Shown: positions 32,583 through 42,141, counted from the first letter of the stretch. The stretch is DNA of 64,000 nt from Tuberibacillus sp. Marseille-P3662 (GCF_900178005.1 NZ_FXBS01000004.1:124001-188000); one strand, 5' to 3'. Notes: a model not told the origin generated them from the letters alone. Made by a program: numbers and translations.

Positions 32583-32687
32583 TTAATATTCTAGGAAAAA
32601 AATAAATAATGCTAAGATAAACAGTCCAATAACGATAGCTGTTATACCCATCGCATTGGAAAAACTCTTTTGATTTTTGTCTTCCAT
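32583..32687 (-). CDS. 34-residue single-helix membrane peptide
   Basis: ATG at 32685-32687 starts a 34-codon frame: polar head MEDKNQKSFSNAMG, one helix (ITAIVIGLFILALFIFFLEY). AAGGATG lies about 13 bases upstream. Small single-span proteins of this kind are common in Bacilli and missed by length cutoffs. No family name given. Confidence 0.45.
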   Translation of the reverse strand: MEDKNQKSFSNAMGITAIVIGLFILALFIFFLEY

Positions 32688-32861
32688 GGTATCCACACAT
32701 CCTTTATCATCAACTTATTTATAGGTTGTTCTAAAATGGATGGACCATGCATGACAGCCCCAATGAAAAAATTCAAAAAAACGCTTGCATTTATCTTTAA
32801 GCTGATTTATCATAATAAACGAACAAACGTTCTTAACCCATTTAATCAGGAGGTTTTTCAA

Positions 32862-33083
32862 ATGGCAGAGTTTAAATTTGATGTTGTCGATTCTTTTGGT
32901 ACCTTGTCACAAGCTGAAAATGGTTGGTCAAAGCAACTCACCATTGTGAGCTGGAATGACCGTGAACCTAAGTATGATATTCGCAGCTGGTCGCCCGAAC
33001 GCAAACGAATGGGACGAGGCGTAACGTTCTCAAAAGATGAATTATCATCTTTAAAAAAGTTACTTAATAACATGCCCGTCTAA
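32862..33083 (+). CDS. PC4/YdbC-family ssDNA-binding protein
   Basis: 73 residues from ATG 32862 with AGGAGG 8 bases upstream. The sequence (LTIVSWNDREPKYDIRSWSP, then MGRGVTFSKDEL, LKKLLN) is the PC4 coactivator-like fold found in bacterial YdbC proteins, which bind single-stranded DNA as dimers. Longer frames upstream are not supported. The gene end overlaps menE by 4 bases, tail to tail. Confidence 0.72.
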   Translation: MAEFKFDVVDSFGTLSQAENGWSKQLTIVSWNDREPKYDIRSWSPERKRMGRGVTFSKDELSSLKKLLNNMPV

Positions 33084-34561
33084 TCAATCAACTTCTGCAG
33101 CTCTCTCCGCAACAATTTGTTTGACGCATTTCTCGGTAGTTCATCCACCATGACCCATTTTTTCGGAATTTTATAAGATGCTAGATGCGATTGACAAAAA
33201 GTCGTCAATGCCTGAGACCCCAATCCTTCATGATTGCCTTTTTGAACCACAAACGCTACGGGAACTTGACCCCATCGATTATCTTCCATACCAATGACAC
33301 CAGCTTCTTCAATATTAGGATGCGCTGTTAACACACTTTCAATTTCAGCAGGATAAATATTTTCACCGCCCGAGATAATCATATCTTTCCGACGATCAAG
33401 CACGTACAGAAATCCATCAGTATCCAAATACCCAACATCTCCTGTCTTTAACCAACCATTTTGTAGCGATTGTTTGGTTGCATCAGGTCGATGATAATAG
33501 CCAATGGTGACATTGGGACCTTTGACGACAATCTCACCGTGTTCAAACGGCTGGGCTTCACCGCCCTGAGAAGTGATAATTTTCAATTGAGCGGGAAATA
33601 GCGGCTTTCCAGCCGATCCGAGTTTCTCCAGCATATATTCAGGAGCCAAAGTGACAATCTGGGAAGCCGTTTCACTCAATCCATAGGTTTGAAAGACAGG
33701 AATATCTAGGTCCCGGCATTGTTCAAGTAACGGCTGCGGGGCCGGTCCACCCCCCAGTAACATACAGCGGAACTGATCAGGATAACCCTCGGCATCCAGC
33801 TCGTTCACCATACGTGACAGCGTTGCGCTGACAACCGATACAATGGTTACTCCCTTTTGTCTAATCGCATCGTTGACCGCGCCTGGACTAAAGCGCTCAT
33901 GTAGCAAAACAGGCATCCCATAAATCACACTTCTCATAAGGATGGAAAGGCCGCTCACATGAAACAATGGGACACACGCTAACCATTTATCTTCAGCTAC
34001 AAGTCCCAAATTCAAGGCGGAACCAACCGCACTCCACCAGTGATTCCCGTGTGTTAAAATGACGCCCTTTGGACGTCCGGTTGTTCCTGAGGTATAGACC
34101 ATGGTATGGGAATCATCCATGTCAACTTCCCTTACGAGTTCAACATCAGCTTCATCGTAAGCTAATAGGTTATTAAAAGCACAATGCTTAACACCGCTTT
34201 GATCTGCGAGGTTATCAGCACGTGTTTCATGTGAAGTATCATGCAATAAAAGAGCGGGAGCACTATCCTTCAATTGCCACGCTTGCTCTTCAGCTGTTAA
34301 CCGGATATTCAGCGGAACAGCCGTTGCTTTGAGGTATGACAAGGCATGATAGCTTATAACCATATCAACAGAATTCCGCATCAGCAAGGCAACATGGCTC
34401 CCTGATTGAACACCTACGGTCCTAAGTTTACGAGCAACCGATCGGGCAATATCGTTCAATTCTCTAAACGTCAGTGATTTCTCATCGGTTTCCAAAGCAA
34501 TCCGTTCCGGCGTCAAATGGGCCCGTTGATTCAGCCAATGGGGTAATGTCGATCCATTCAT
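33080..34561 (-). CDS. menE: o-Succinylbenzoate-CoA ligase
   Basis: 493 residues, ANL superfamily. AMP-binding P-loop MVYTSGTTGRPKG (about 155-167), A5 motif QTYGLSETAS (about 291), A7-A8 TGDVGYLDTDG and GGENIYPAEIE, and the A10 lysine in NASNKLLRRE. MenE activates o-succinylbenzoate with ATP and CoA for the next step by MenB. ATG 34559-34561 has GGAG 9 bases upstream. Last gene of the men cluster, separated from menB by a strong hairpin. Confidence 0.93.
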   Translation of the reverse strand: MNGSTLPHWLNQRAHLTPERIALETDEKSLTFRELNDIARSVARKLRTVGVQSGSHVALLMRNSVDMVISYHALSYLKATAVPLNIRLTAEEQAWQLKDSAPALLLHDTSHETRADNLADQSGVKHCAFNNLLAYDEADVELVREVDMDDSHTMVYTSGTTGRPKGVILTHGNHWWSAVGSALNLGLVAEDKWLACVPLFHVSGLSILMRSVIYGMPVLLHERFSPGAVNDAIRQKGVTIVSVVSATLSRMVNELDAEGYPDQFRCMLLGGGPAPQPLLEQCRDLDIPVFQTYGLSETASQIVTLAPEYMLEKLGSAGKPLFPAQLKIITSQGGEAQPFEHGEIVVKGPNVTIGYYHRPDATKQSLQNGWLKTGDVGYLDTDGFLYVLDRRKDMIISGGENIYPAEIESVLTAHPNIEEAGVIGMEDNRWGQVPVAFVVQKGNHEGLGSQALTTFCQSHLASYKIPKKWVMVDELPRNASNKLLRRELQKLID

Positions 34562-34594
34562 CAATTCCTACTCCTTCTTCTTTTAATGTTAGAA

Positions 34595-34624
34595 AAACCA
34601 AGCTTGAGTGCTCAAGCTTGGTTT
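34595..34624. terminator. Perfect hairpin between menB and menE
   Basis: AAACCAAGCTTGAG-TG-CTCAAGCTTGGTTT: a 14-bp perfect stem with a 2-base centre, then TTTAGGCTTTTT on plus and TTTTTCTAAC on minus. On the men mRNA it should cause partial termination or protect the 3' end of menB mRNA, so menE may be expressed less or from its own promoter. Confidence 0.75.
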
Positions 34625-34639
34625 AGGCTTTTTATACCT

Positions 34640-35458
34640 TTATGGAAAACGAGGGAATTGGTCGAAATCAGGTTTCCTTTTTTCTTTAAAGGCATCCCGG
34701 CCTTCCTTCGCTTCATCCGTTGTATAGTAAAGCAACGTTGCGTCACCGCCCATTTGCTGCATACCAGCTAAACCATCGGTGTCAGCGTTAAAGGACGCTT
34801 TCAAGAAGCGAATGGCTGTCGGACTTTTTTCGAGAATCTCATTCGCCCACTGAATCGTCTCGGCTTCTAATTGATCAAGCGGTACAACCGTGTTGACCAA
34901 GCCCATGTCCTCAGCTTCTTGGGCACTATATTGACGACATAGATACCAAATCTCCCGGGCCTTTTTATGACCGACAATTCTTGCTAAATAACCGGCACCA
35001 TAACCTGCATCAAAGCTGCCGACTTTCGGTCCGGTTTGACCAAACACGGCGTTATCAGCCGCAATCGTCAAGTCACTCACAACATGTAACACATGCCCGC
35101 CGCCGATAGCATAGCCTGCTACCATACAAATCACAGGTTTCGGCATCGTTCTCATTAGCCGCTGTAGATCCAGTACGTTGAGCCGCGGAACTTGCTCATC
35201 ATCAACATAGCCCCCGTGGCCACGCTTCGACTGGTCACCGCCGGAACAAAACGCTTTTTCACCAGCACCTGTCAGAATAACGACACCAATACTGGAGTCA
35301 TCCCGAGCACGGGAAAAGGCATCAATCAATTCCGTGACGGTTTTTGGTGTAAAGGCATTATGCACTCTTGGCCGATTGATCGTAATTTTGGCCTTGCCTT
35401 CATATTTTTCATACAAAATTTCATCATATGTACGAACGGTTTGCCATTCAACAGTCAT
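34640..35458 (-). CDS. menB: 1,4-dihydroxy-2-naphthoyl-CoA synthase
   Basis: 272 residues, crotonase fold. [10 protein letters not shown] and [19 protein letters not shown] form the oxyanion hole, and [21 protein letters not shown] is the MenB-specific segment with the active-site Asp/Tyr. Closes the naphthoate ring from OSB-CoA. Its ATG overlaps the TGA of menH (ATGA), so the two are translationally coupled. Confidence 0.96.
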   Translation of the reverse strand: MTVEWQTVRTYDEILYEKYEGKAKITINRPRVHNAFTPKTVTELIDAFSRARDDSSIGVVILTGAGEKAFCSGGDQSKRGHGGYVDDEQVPRLNVLDLQRLMRTMPKPVICMVAGYAIGGGHVLHVVSDLTIAADNAVFGQTGPKVGSFDAGYGAGYLARIVGHKKAREIWYLCRQYSAQEAEDMGLVNTVVPLDQLEAETIQWANEILEKSPTAIRFLKASFNADTDGLAGMQQMGGDATLLYYTTDEAKEGRDAFKEKRKPDFDQFPRFP

Positions 35459-36288
35459 AACTGTTCACCCTTTCTATGAATAACATGATAAAAATCTTCA
35501 CTTACTATTTTATCAAATGTCATCGATTTTTCCACGTGGACCGCATGTCCAGCCCCCTGAACAACGTTTAAAATCGATGATGAGAGCTGCTGTGCCATGG
35601 CCTTAGAAATATCGACAAATTTTTCATCCCATGCACCCACGACAAGGTATACAGGGATCTCTAAGTGACTCAATGGCTCCCATAAGGACGGTTGTTCACC
35701 TGTTCCCATACCTTTCAAACTATGAGCCAAACCTTGTGGGTGCTGCTGTAGCCGCGTCTCGCGCAGGTCTTGTTGCTGCTTTTGGTCAAGGTACCTTTGC
35801 GTGTGAAACAGCGGAATTGACTCCCAATAGTCAACAAATGTCTCAATGCCAACGTCTAGCAGCCAATCAGCCAAAGTATGGTCACGTTGACGGCGTTCAA
35901 TACGTTCTTCATCGGTTTTAAGTCCCGGCGAACTGCTTTCTAGTAACAATCCTTTGATTATATGCGGATGATGCAGGGCCATATATAAAGCTAATCGCCC
36001 ACCCATAGAGTAGCCAAGAATAGAAACGGCGTCTAATTCAAGCTTGGCCATCAGTGCTACCAAAGCCGCCGCTGTGTGCTCCATTGAATAATAGGCGACA
36101 TCATGCGGTGTTATCGTTGCGCCATGCCCTGGTAAATCAACCGCAATGATTTGATAGGTCGATTGCCATTGTTCGATGAACGGTTCCCATGTCTCTTTCG
36201 AACCGGTAAAACCATGTAATAGGAGCAGAGGCTCGCCTTCACCGTGCACTTGAACATCAAAATGAATATCCATTGCCTTAATTATCAT
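35455..36288 (-). CDS. menH: SHCHC synthase (MenH, alpha/beta hydrolase)
   Basis: 277 residues. Ser nucleophile in GYSMGG (about 95-100), HGFTGS oxyanion loop, catalytic His in GAGHAVHVE and Asp in VGAWDEKF. In this operon position it eliminates pyruvate from SEPHCHC to give SHCHC. Start uncertain among two adjacent ATGs overlapping the menD end (AGGGGA just upstream). Lies between menD and menB. Confidence 0.9.
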   Translation of the reverse strand: MIIKAMDIHFDVQVHGEGEPLLLLHGFTGSKETWEPFIEQWQSTYQIIAVDLPGHGATITPHDVAYYSMEHTAAALVALMAKLELDAVSILGYSMGGRLALYMALHHPHIIKGLLLESSSPGLKTDEERIERRQRDHTLADWLLDVGIETFVDYWESIPLFHTQRYLDQKQQQDLRETRLQQHPQGLAHSLKGMGTGEQPSLWEPLSHLEIPVYLVVGAWDEKFVDISKAMAQQLSSSILNVVQGAGHAVHVEKSMTFDKIVSEDFYHVIHRKGEQL

Positions 36289-38038
36289 CATGATCCCCTA
36301 ACGGATTCACGAGTGAATCAATGACGTGATTGGTCTGTTGCCACAAGGCTTGATGCATTTTATGATTATCGTCACGGCCGGGCACAATCGCCTCAATCAA
36401 ATGAAGACCTGAACCTTGCCGGGCTTGCTTTAAAGCCGCCTGCAAATCTTCCTGACCTTTCGCAACAGCATAAGTTCCATTGTATAAACGGGCCACGGAC
36501 TCGATATCTAGATCGGTTGGTGTCCCAAACAACTCCTCAAAATGCTCGGTCTGACTCGCCTGCGGCAAAAATGAAAAGATACCTCCGCCATTATTATTGA
36601 TAATGACAATAGTCATATCAAGGCCATGCTGTTTGGCTGCCATTAAACCATTCATATCATGGAAGAATGTCAAATCTCCCAGGATCAAGGTCACCGGCCC
36701 ACCGGCAGCGTGCACTCCTAAAGCCGTTGAAACAACACCGTCGATCCCATTGGCACCGCGGTTCGCCATAATTTGGACTGACGGATCCGCCTTTGTATAA
36801 AAGGTATCGACATCCCTTATTGGCATACTGTTACCGGCAAAAATCACGGATTCGGGCGCGCTATGCTCAAGAACCGATTGCACCACTTGACCTTCAAACC
36901 ACTTCTCTCCAGTAGTGAATGTGCGAATCGTTTGTCGAACCTTTTTATCAATCGTCAGCCATTGTTCAGTCCAATCTTGCCAGCACACCTCTTCAGGGGG
37001 CTTGTCCATAATTTGATTCAGCAGATGGGGCAAATCGGTATAAATCATGTCAGTCACAAAGTGGGTCGGTTCCCGCCATTCCGAACTGTCATCAATGACG
37101 AGATACGATACCGGCTGAACACGCTCAAGATACTTAAGCAATGGCTTGGAAACCGGCATCGCCCCAAACCGAATCACACAATCCGTTGGGTACGATTGAA
37201 TAAATCCTGGATCTCTTAACGTTGCATCATATCCGGATACAACCCAAGGACTGTCAATGCTCCTCAGATTAGAAAGCGGATCAGCCAATATAGGTATGCC
37301 CCAGTTCTCTGCCAGTTGCACTAAATCTTCCGGCTGTTGATATTGGTCAGGTCCGGCAATCAATAGCGGCCGCTTCGCTGACTGTAAAGCCGAGATTACA
37401 GCCGATGCATCACCCGGCATGCAGCCAGCAAGTTCGGTAGTATCACCCGGTTGCTGGTTCACAGGCTGCAAATATTTTTGCGCAACATCGATATCAGGCA
37501 TCAACGGCTCTCGAAATGGAAAGTTCACATGTACCGCACCAGCCGGAGCCGCTTGTGACTTTTTAACAGCTCGCATCGCAGTTGACTTCACAAAACGAAG
37601 CGTTATCTCACCGTCGTCCGGCAATGGCATGTCTTGATACCATCGAACGTGCTCGCCGTACATTTTAACCTGATCAATCGCTTGCGGTGCTCCGACTTCC
37701 CGTAGTTCATGGGGTCTGTCCGCCGTTAAAACAACCAGCGGTACCCGAGAGTAGCGCGCTTCAATCACAGCCGGATAATAATTCGCTGTTGCCGTTCCTG
37801 ATGAACACAACAAAATAACCGGTTTTTGATAAGCCTTGGCCATTCCAAGAGCAAAAAAACCGGCTGATCTTTCATCAAGATTCATCCATACTTTAATATC
37901 AGGATGTTGTTTTAATACGACAGCCAAAGGTGTGGACCGTGAACCCGGACTGACAACAGCATGTCTAAGCCCTGAATCAGCTAATTGCTGGACAAAAGTG
38001 GCCGTAAAGGCGGCCAGCGTTTCTGAATGAACAGACAT
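36278..38038 (-). CDS. menD: SEPHCHC synthase (ThDP enzyme)
   Basis: 586 residues from ATG 38036-38038 (GGGAGGTG 9 bases upstream). Pyrimidine-binding domain with conserved Glu (LDERSAGFFALGMAKA), the middle domain, and the ThDP pyrophosphate motif GDLTFFHDMNGLMAAKQHG...NNNGGGIF. Joins isochorismate and 2-oxoglutarate. Four bases separate it from menF. Confidence 0.95.
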   Translation of the reverse strand: MSVHSETLAAFTATFVQQLADSGLRHAVVSPGSRSTPLAVVLKQHPDIKVWMNLDERSAGFFALGMAKAYQKPVILLCSSGTATANYYPAVIEARYSRVPLVVLTADRPHELREVGAPQAIDQVKMYGEHVRWYQDMPLPDDGEITLRFVKSTAMRAVKKSQAAPAGAVHVNFPFREPLMPDIDVAQKYLQPVNQQPGDTTELAGCMPGDASAVISALQSAKRPLLIAGPDQYQQPEDLVQLAENWGIPILADPLSNLRSIDSPWVVSGYDATLRDPGFIQSYPTDCVIRFGAMPVSKPLLKYLERVQPVSYLVIDDSSEWREPTHFVTDMIYTDLPHLLNQIMDKPPEEVCWQDWTEQWLTIDKKVRQTIRTFTTGEKWFEGQVVQSVLEHSAPESVIFAGNSMPIRDVDTFYTKADPSVQIMANRGANGIDGVVSTALGVHAAGGPVTLILGDLTFFHDMNGLMAAKQHGLDMTIVIINNNGGGIFSFLPQASQTEHFEELFGTPTDLDIESVARLYNGTYAVAKGQEDLQAALKQARQGSGLHLIEAIVPGRDDNHKMHQALWQQTNHVIDSLVNPLGDHDDN

Positions 38039-38042
38039 GATA

Positions 38043-39440
38043 TTACACACCTCCCAAAGCTGTTAACATCGGTTTAAATTTAAGACCTGTTTCTTTATAT
38101 TCACTTTCTGGTTCGGAATCAGCAACAATCCCACAACCTGAGAACAATGTCGCTTGTTTGTCTTTTAATAGTCCTGATCGGATCGCGACGGCAAAATCAC
38201 CATTGCCAGCGGCATCAAGCCATCCTACTGGTGATCCATACCAACCACGTTCATAGTTTTCAAGTTCTGATATCACAGCCAGTGCCCGATCTCTTGGCGT
38301 TCCGCCCAAAGCTGGTGTCGGGTGCAACGACCCAACAAGATTTAAAATTGATCGGTCTTCATTAATCGTTGCCGTAATAGGCGTGTATAAATGTTGAACA
38401 TGCTTATTTTTATACAAAACAGGCCGGTGAGGTACCTGAACAGATTGACAATCTTTCTCAATGGCACCTTTGATCATATCAACAACAAATTGATGTTCCA
38501 TGACATTCTTATCATCGTTTAGTAATGCATTGCCCAAACGGTCGTCTTCTTCGTCATCCGTTCCCCTGGCAATGGTTCCGGCTAGACATGTAGTGTCAAG
38601 GTCTGAGCCTTGTTTTCTAATCATGCGTTCCGGTGTGGCACCTAGAAAACAATCGCCATCCCTTTCAATCGCAAAAATAAAACAGTCCTTTTGCGTCGCT
38701 TCGAGATTTTTAACGACGGCTTCCGCGGTGACCGTCTCATTAAATGTCGCTGTCGCATCTCGAGATAACACAACTTTATCTAGTCCGCCCTCTTCAATTT
38801 TATCCGTTGCATGAACAACAGCATGCTTCCATCCTTCAATGTCACTTTCATTCATGTGAATGTCATGAGCGCCGGATTCAATCTCCAGTTCATCATTCAG
38901 AAGTTGATTAAGCTCTTCATCCAGTATTTGTTTCTTTGCTTGGACATCATCACTTGGACTGATAGCCACATTAATGGTTAGTGTTGTCGCTTCATACTTC
39001 TGAGTTAATAAAAATTGTGGAATGAAAAAAGCGGCTTCTGGAAAGTGACGCCACGTTGTCTGTTCGGCAGAAGCATATTCAGACCAGAAGCTGGATCCCC
39101 CTAATAAAACGGGGCCTGTCCCATTAGACACATCCGCTGACGTTTGCTGAGCGTCAGCCAATAAGACTTGATATTGGGAAGCGATCGACTCAAAACGATC
39201 ATCACCTTTTGCTGTCAATTCAAAGCAGCAGCCGCTTCCGATTATTGTAAGTGCCTCACCTTCAGACCAATACATACGGCGGTTAACATTAATTTCTTTA
39301 CTATGGGCAAAAAACGCCAAGGGGTTTACGGAATAATGGTCAGTGACATAACTGACCAAAATAGGTTTTTGCAACATCTGTGAACGGTTATGGGCTTCTT
39401 CTAGTAACGATTGCAAATCTTTTGACTGAGTTGTTGTCAT
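38043..39440 (-). CDS. menF: Menaquinone-specific isochorismate synthase
   Basis: 465 residues from ATG 39438-39440 (AGGAGG 10 bases upstream). Chorismate-binding domain in the C-terminal two thirds: DKVVLSRDAT (catalytic Lys), FLGATPERM, CLAGTIARG, EHQFVVDMI, LVGSLHPTPALGG and YGSPVGWLDAAGNGDFAVAIRSG. Converts chorismate to isochorismate. First gene of menFDHBE. Confidence 0.93.
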   Translation of the reverse strand: MTTTQSKDLQSLLEEAHNRSQMLQKPILVSYVTDHYSVNPLAFFAHSKEINVNRRMYWSEGEALTIIGSGCCFELTAKGDDRFESIASQYQVLLADAQQTSADVSNGTGPVLLGGSSFWSEYASAEQTTWRHFPEAAFFIPQFLLTQKYEATTLTINVAISPSDDVQAKKQILDEELNQLLNDELEIESGAHDIHMNESDIEGWKHAVVHATDKIEEGGLDKVVLSRDATATFNETVTAEAVVKNLEATQKDCFIFAIERDGDCFLGATPERMIRKQGSDLDTTCLAGTIARGTDDEEDDRLGNALLNDDKNVMEHQFVVDMIKGAIEKDCQSVQVPHRPVLYKNKHVQHLYTPITATINEDRSILNLVGSLHPTPALGGTPRDRALAVISELENYERGWYGSPVGWLDAAGNGDFAVAIRSGLLKDKQATLFSGCGIVADSEPESEYKETGLKFKPMLTALGGV

Positions 39441-39475
39441 CACCGTAAATCCTCCTGGTGCCTTAAATACGTTAT

Positions 39476-39534
39476 AGAACTCAAACAAACTAATTTTAGC
39501 ATACACCCGCTAATTTTAGGGTGTCAATTTAATG
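39476..39534 (-). promoter_or_regulatory. menF promoter with repeated CTAATTTTAG box
   Basis: On the minus strand TTGACA is followed 18 bases later by TATGCT. ACACCC/GGGTGT (39503-39508, 39519-39524) makes an inverted repeat across the spacer. On the plus strand CTAATTTTAG occurs at 39490-39499 and 39510-39519, 20 bases apart, i.e. on one face of the helix. A candidate regulator site for the men operon. Confidence 0.45.
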
Positions 39535-39626
39535 AAATGACCATACCAATCTTCTAGAAGTTAAATTCGACTACAGCGAATTGTTTATGCGAACTCTCAT
39601 TTGACAACCAACGCAAGTTCTCATAA

Positions 39627-39656
39627 ACTTTATATGAATTTATAGGTATTTTATAA
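39627..39656 (+). promoter_or_regulatory. menA promoter
   Basis: TTTATA-N17-TATAAT about 20 bases before the menA start, the best SigA match in the menF-menA divergent region. Confidence 0.45.
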
Positions 39657-39672
39657 TATAGGGGCGTTCTAT

Positions 39673-40599
39673 ATGAGTGAACCAAACCAATGGGTTATTG
39701 AGAAAAATAAGGGGTGGAAAGTATGGTGGCAGTTAATGCGTCCTCACACCCTCACAGCGTCATTCATTCCCGTCATTTTAGGAACAGCTTTGGCTTTGCC
39801 CGAATCGGGGTTTGAAATAGGTCTATTTATAGCAATGATGGTTGCTTCATTACTCATACAGGCAGCTACAAATATGTTTAATGAATATTTTGATTTCAAA
39901 CGCGGATTGGATACTGAAGAATCCATAGGCATCGGCGGGACGATTGTCCGTGACGGTGTATCACCTAAAACGGTCCTGTACTTAGGTTATAGTTTTTGTC
40001 TAGTCGCTATATTGATCGGTGTCTATATTTGCATGCAAAGCAGTTGGTGGCTTGCTTTGATCGGCCTTGTATGCATGATGACTGGCTATCTTTATACAGG
40101 CGGGCCTTACCCTATTGCTTATACACCGTTTGGAGAATTGATCTCCGGGATTTTCATGGGATCATTTCTTGTCCTCATTTCATTTTATATACAAACCGGC
40201 CAGGTCACGACGAGCAGTATTCTCATTTCCATTCCTAGTGCGCTCTTGGTCGGAGGGATCATGCTGGCGAATAACATCCGCGACCTAGAAAGTGATTGTG
40301 ATAAAGGGCGACAAACACTCGCGATCCTATTAGGACGGCGACAAGCCATTAACTTACTTTCAGGATTATTTGTTTTTTCCTACATATGGATTGTTGCCCT
40401 GATTATTACAAGTGCTGAATCCATTTGGATGTTACTTGTATTAGTCAGTGTCCCTAAAGCTTTTCAAGCGGCAAAGTCTTTCAAGCAACAGACGCAAAAA
40501 CTACAGATGATGTTGGCGATGAAATCCACCGCCCAAACGAATACAATGTTCGGCGGGCTACTATCATTAGGACTGATCATTGATTACATCATCCGCTAG
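39673..40599 (+). CDS. menA: 1,4-dihydroxy-2-naphthoate polyprenyltransferase
   Basis: 308 residues, UbiA superfamily with eight to nine helices. First Asp-rich motif NMFNEYFDFKRGLD (about 68-81) and second NNIRDLESDCDKG (about 198-210) bind the prenyl diphosphate through Mg2+. It prenylates DHNA to demethylmenaquinone in the membrane. Divergent from menF; a small hairpin (40605-40628) follows. Confidence 0.94.
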   Translation: MSEPNQWVIEKNKGWKVWWQLMRPHTLTASFIPVILGTALALPESGFEIGLFIAMMVASLLIQAATNMFNEYFDFKRGLDTEESIGIGGTIVRDGVSPKTVLYLGYSFCLVAILIGVYICMQSSWWLALIGLVCMMTGYLYTGGPYPIAYTPFGELISGIFMGSFLVLISFYIQTGQVTTSSILISIPSALLVGGIMLANNIRDLESDCDKGRQTLAILLGRRQAINLLSGLFVFSYIWIVALIITSAESIWMLLVLVSVPKAFQAAKSFKQQTQKLQMMLAMKSTAQTNTMFGGLLSLGLIIDYIIR

Positions 40600-40604
40600 C
40601 AACC

Positions 40605-40628
40605 ATGCATCCGAGACTTCGGGTGCAT
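40605..40628 (+). terminator. Hairpin between menA and queC
   Basis: ATGCATCCG-AGACTT-CGGGTGCAT, 8-9 bp stem followed by AACTTTTAG. Weak terminator for menA. I checked for a preQ1 riboswitch here and found none. Confidence 0.5.
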
Positions 40629-40651
40629 GAACTTTTAGAGGAGGTTTTATT

Positions 40652-41338
40652 GTGAGTGAAAAAGCAGTCATGATATTGAGCGGCGGATTGGACAGCACGA
40701 CATGCATGGGACTTGCCCAAGAAGCTGGCTACGATCTTTACCCTATCACCTTCCATTATGGACAAAGACATGACCGAGAAGTGAAACAAGCGGAACGGGT
40801 TGCTGAGCATTATCAGGTCCAAGAGCATCGGATTGTTGATATCAGCTTTTTCAGTGACATTGGCGGCAGTGCCTTAACCGACACATCGATACCCGTACCA
40901 GAGACGGACGCGTCAGATATTCCGTCAACATATGTACCAGCGCGCAACATGATTTTCTTGTCACTTGCCGCAGCCTATGCTGAAGTCATCGGGGCATCGG
41001 CGATTTTTATCGGTGTCAGTGCCGTTGATTACAGCGGCTATCCCGATTGCCGCCCCGAATTTATCAATAGTATGAACGAGACGATCAATTTAGCAACCAA
41101 GGCTGGAGTGAGTGATGAAACAATGTCCATCAAAGCTCCTTTGATGGATCTAACAAAGGGTGACACGGTCCAAGAGGGGCTCCGTTTGAATGTGCCTTAT
41201 TATCTCACCACATCATGTTACAACGGTGCGGACGAGGCTTGTGGGGTTTGCGACAGCTGCCGCTTACGCATCAAAGGATTCAAAGATGCCGGCGCCGTCG
41301 ACCCTGTGCCTTATGCGGTTGATGTAGATTGGACCTAA
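40652..41338 (+). CDS. queC: 7-cyano-7-deazaguanine synthase
   Basis: 228 residues. PP-loop SGGLDS at 10-15 and zinc-binding cysteines C189, C197, C200 and C203. QueC converts CDG to preQ0 with ATP and ammonia in queuosine biosynthesis. GTG start with GAGGAGG 9 bases upstream. Unusually it stands alone here: queD, queE and queF are not in the window. Confidence 0.93.
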   Translation: MSEKAVMILSGGLDSTTCMGLAQEAGYDLYPITFHYGQRHDREVKQAERVAEHYQVQEHRIVDISFFSDIGGSALTDTSIPVPETDASDIPSTYVPARNMIFLSLAAAYAEVIGASAIFIGVSAVDYSGYPDCRPEFINSMNETINLATKAGVSDETMSIKAPLMDLTKGDTVQEGLRLNVPYYLTTSCYNGADEACGVCDSCRLRIKGFKDAGAVDPVPYAVDVDWT

Positions 41339-41352
41339 ATTGAATAGTCAGG

Positions 41353-41383
41353 ATAAAAGATCCTTTAGGGGGGTCTTTTTTTT
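41353..41383 (+). terminator. queC terminator
   Basis: AAAGATCC-TTTA-GGGGGGTCTTT with a run of eight T; the stem contains G-T pairs. Confidence 0.6.
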
Positions 41384-41586
41384 CGGTATTCTTCAGATGG
41401 AAGATACTCACTTTTCGCTCGTTTCTGAGATGAACGCTCACTTTTGGTAGGAATTGCTCACCCACGATATATCGAATATCCAAAACTTGATACTTTTGGA
41501 TCCATTTTGTTTTAGGGTTAAAAAATTTGATACAAAATGAACTTTTTAACCCTTCCATAACTCATATAAGAGAAAGGGGTGACAAC
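41384..41586 (+). promoter_or_regulatory. Upstream region of the ECF sigma gene with 10-bp inverted repeat
   Basis: GGGTTAAAAA (41515-41524) and TTTTTAACCC (41543-41552) form a perfect 10-bp inverted repeat with an 18-base loop, ending 34 bases before the sigma gene start. It may be an operator or mRNA hairpin. The preceding part repeats GCTCACTTTT-like words (about 41407-41460), a simple repeat seen in similar form near 60.75 kb. No clear ECF-type promoter was found. Confidence 0.4.
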
Positions 41587-42141
41587 TTGGATGTGACGCA
41601 GCTCGTTAGAAAGGCAAAAACAGGCGATAAAGAAGCGCTTCTAACTCTGATTATGGAGCAAGAACAAGATTATTATAAACTCGCCTTCACATATATGGGA
41701 AATCGACAGGATGCTTTGGATGCATTGGAAGATATGATTGTCACCTTATATGAAAAGATTCATCAGCTTAAGAAAGCCGAAACCTTTTATAGTTGGAGTA
41801 AAACTATTTTAGCCAACCGTTGCAAATCTATGCTGAAAAAGAAGAGAAAAGTGGTCCTAGTGGATGAATGGCATCATGAAGCGGCCGAACATCATTTAAA
41901 CCTATCTTTAGAGAAAAACAGCCAGCAAATAATCGAGGATCGTCTAGCCATTCAGAATATGTTACGTCATTTAAACCTGCATCAGGAAGAAGCTATCCGA
42001 TTACGGTATTTTCATGATCTCGATTATCAATCCATCGCTGACTTGACAAAGGTCTCCTTAGGAACGGTGAAATCAAGGATATCTCAAGGGCTGAAAAAAT
42101 TGAACAAGTTATATGGGGGTGGGAACCATGCCGGAGATTGA
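41587..42141 (+). CDS. ECF-type RNA polymerase sigma factor
   Basis: 184 residues from TTG 41587-41589 (GGGGTG upstream). Region 2 (about 8-75, LAFTYMGNRQDALDALEDM) and region 4 (about 120-180, LRYFHDLDYQSIADLTKVSLGTVKSRISQGLKKL) with helix-turn-helix for -35 recognition. Region 3 missing, as in ECF factors. The next gene overlaps by 14 bases and encodes a membrane-anchored partner that is the probable anti-sigma/sensor. Confidence 0.87.
   Translation: MDVTQLVRKAKTGDKEALLTLIMEQEQDYYKLAFTYMGNRQDALDALEDMIVTLYEKIHQLKKAETFYSWSKTILANRCKSMLKKKRKVVLVDEWHHEAAEHHLNLSLEKNSQQIIEDRLAIQNMLRHLNLHQEEAIRLRYFHDLDYQSIADLTKVSLGTVKSRISQGLKKLNKLYGGGNHAGD

Noticed and set aside
40600-40652. preQ1 riboswitch before queC
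   Set aside because: Only a simple hairpin is present; the conserved preQ1 core is absent and the interval is too short.
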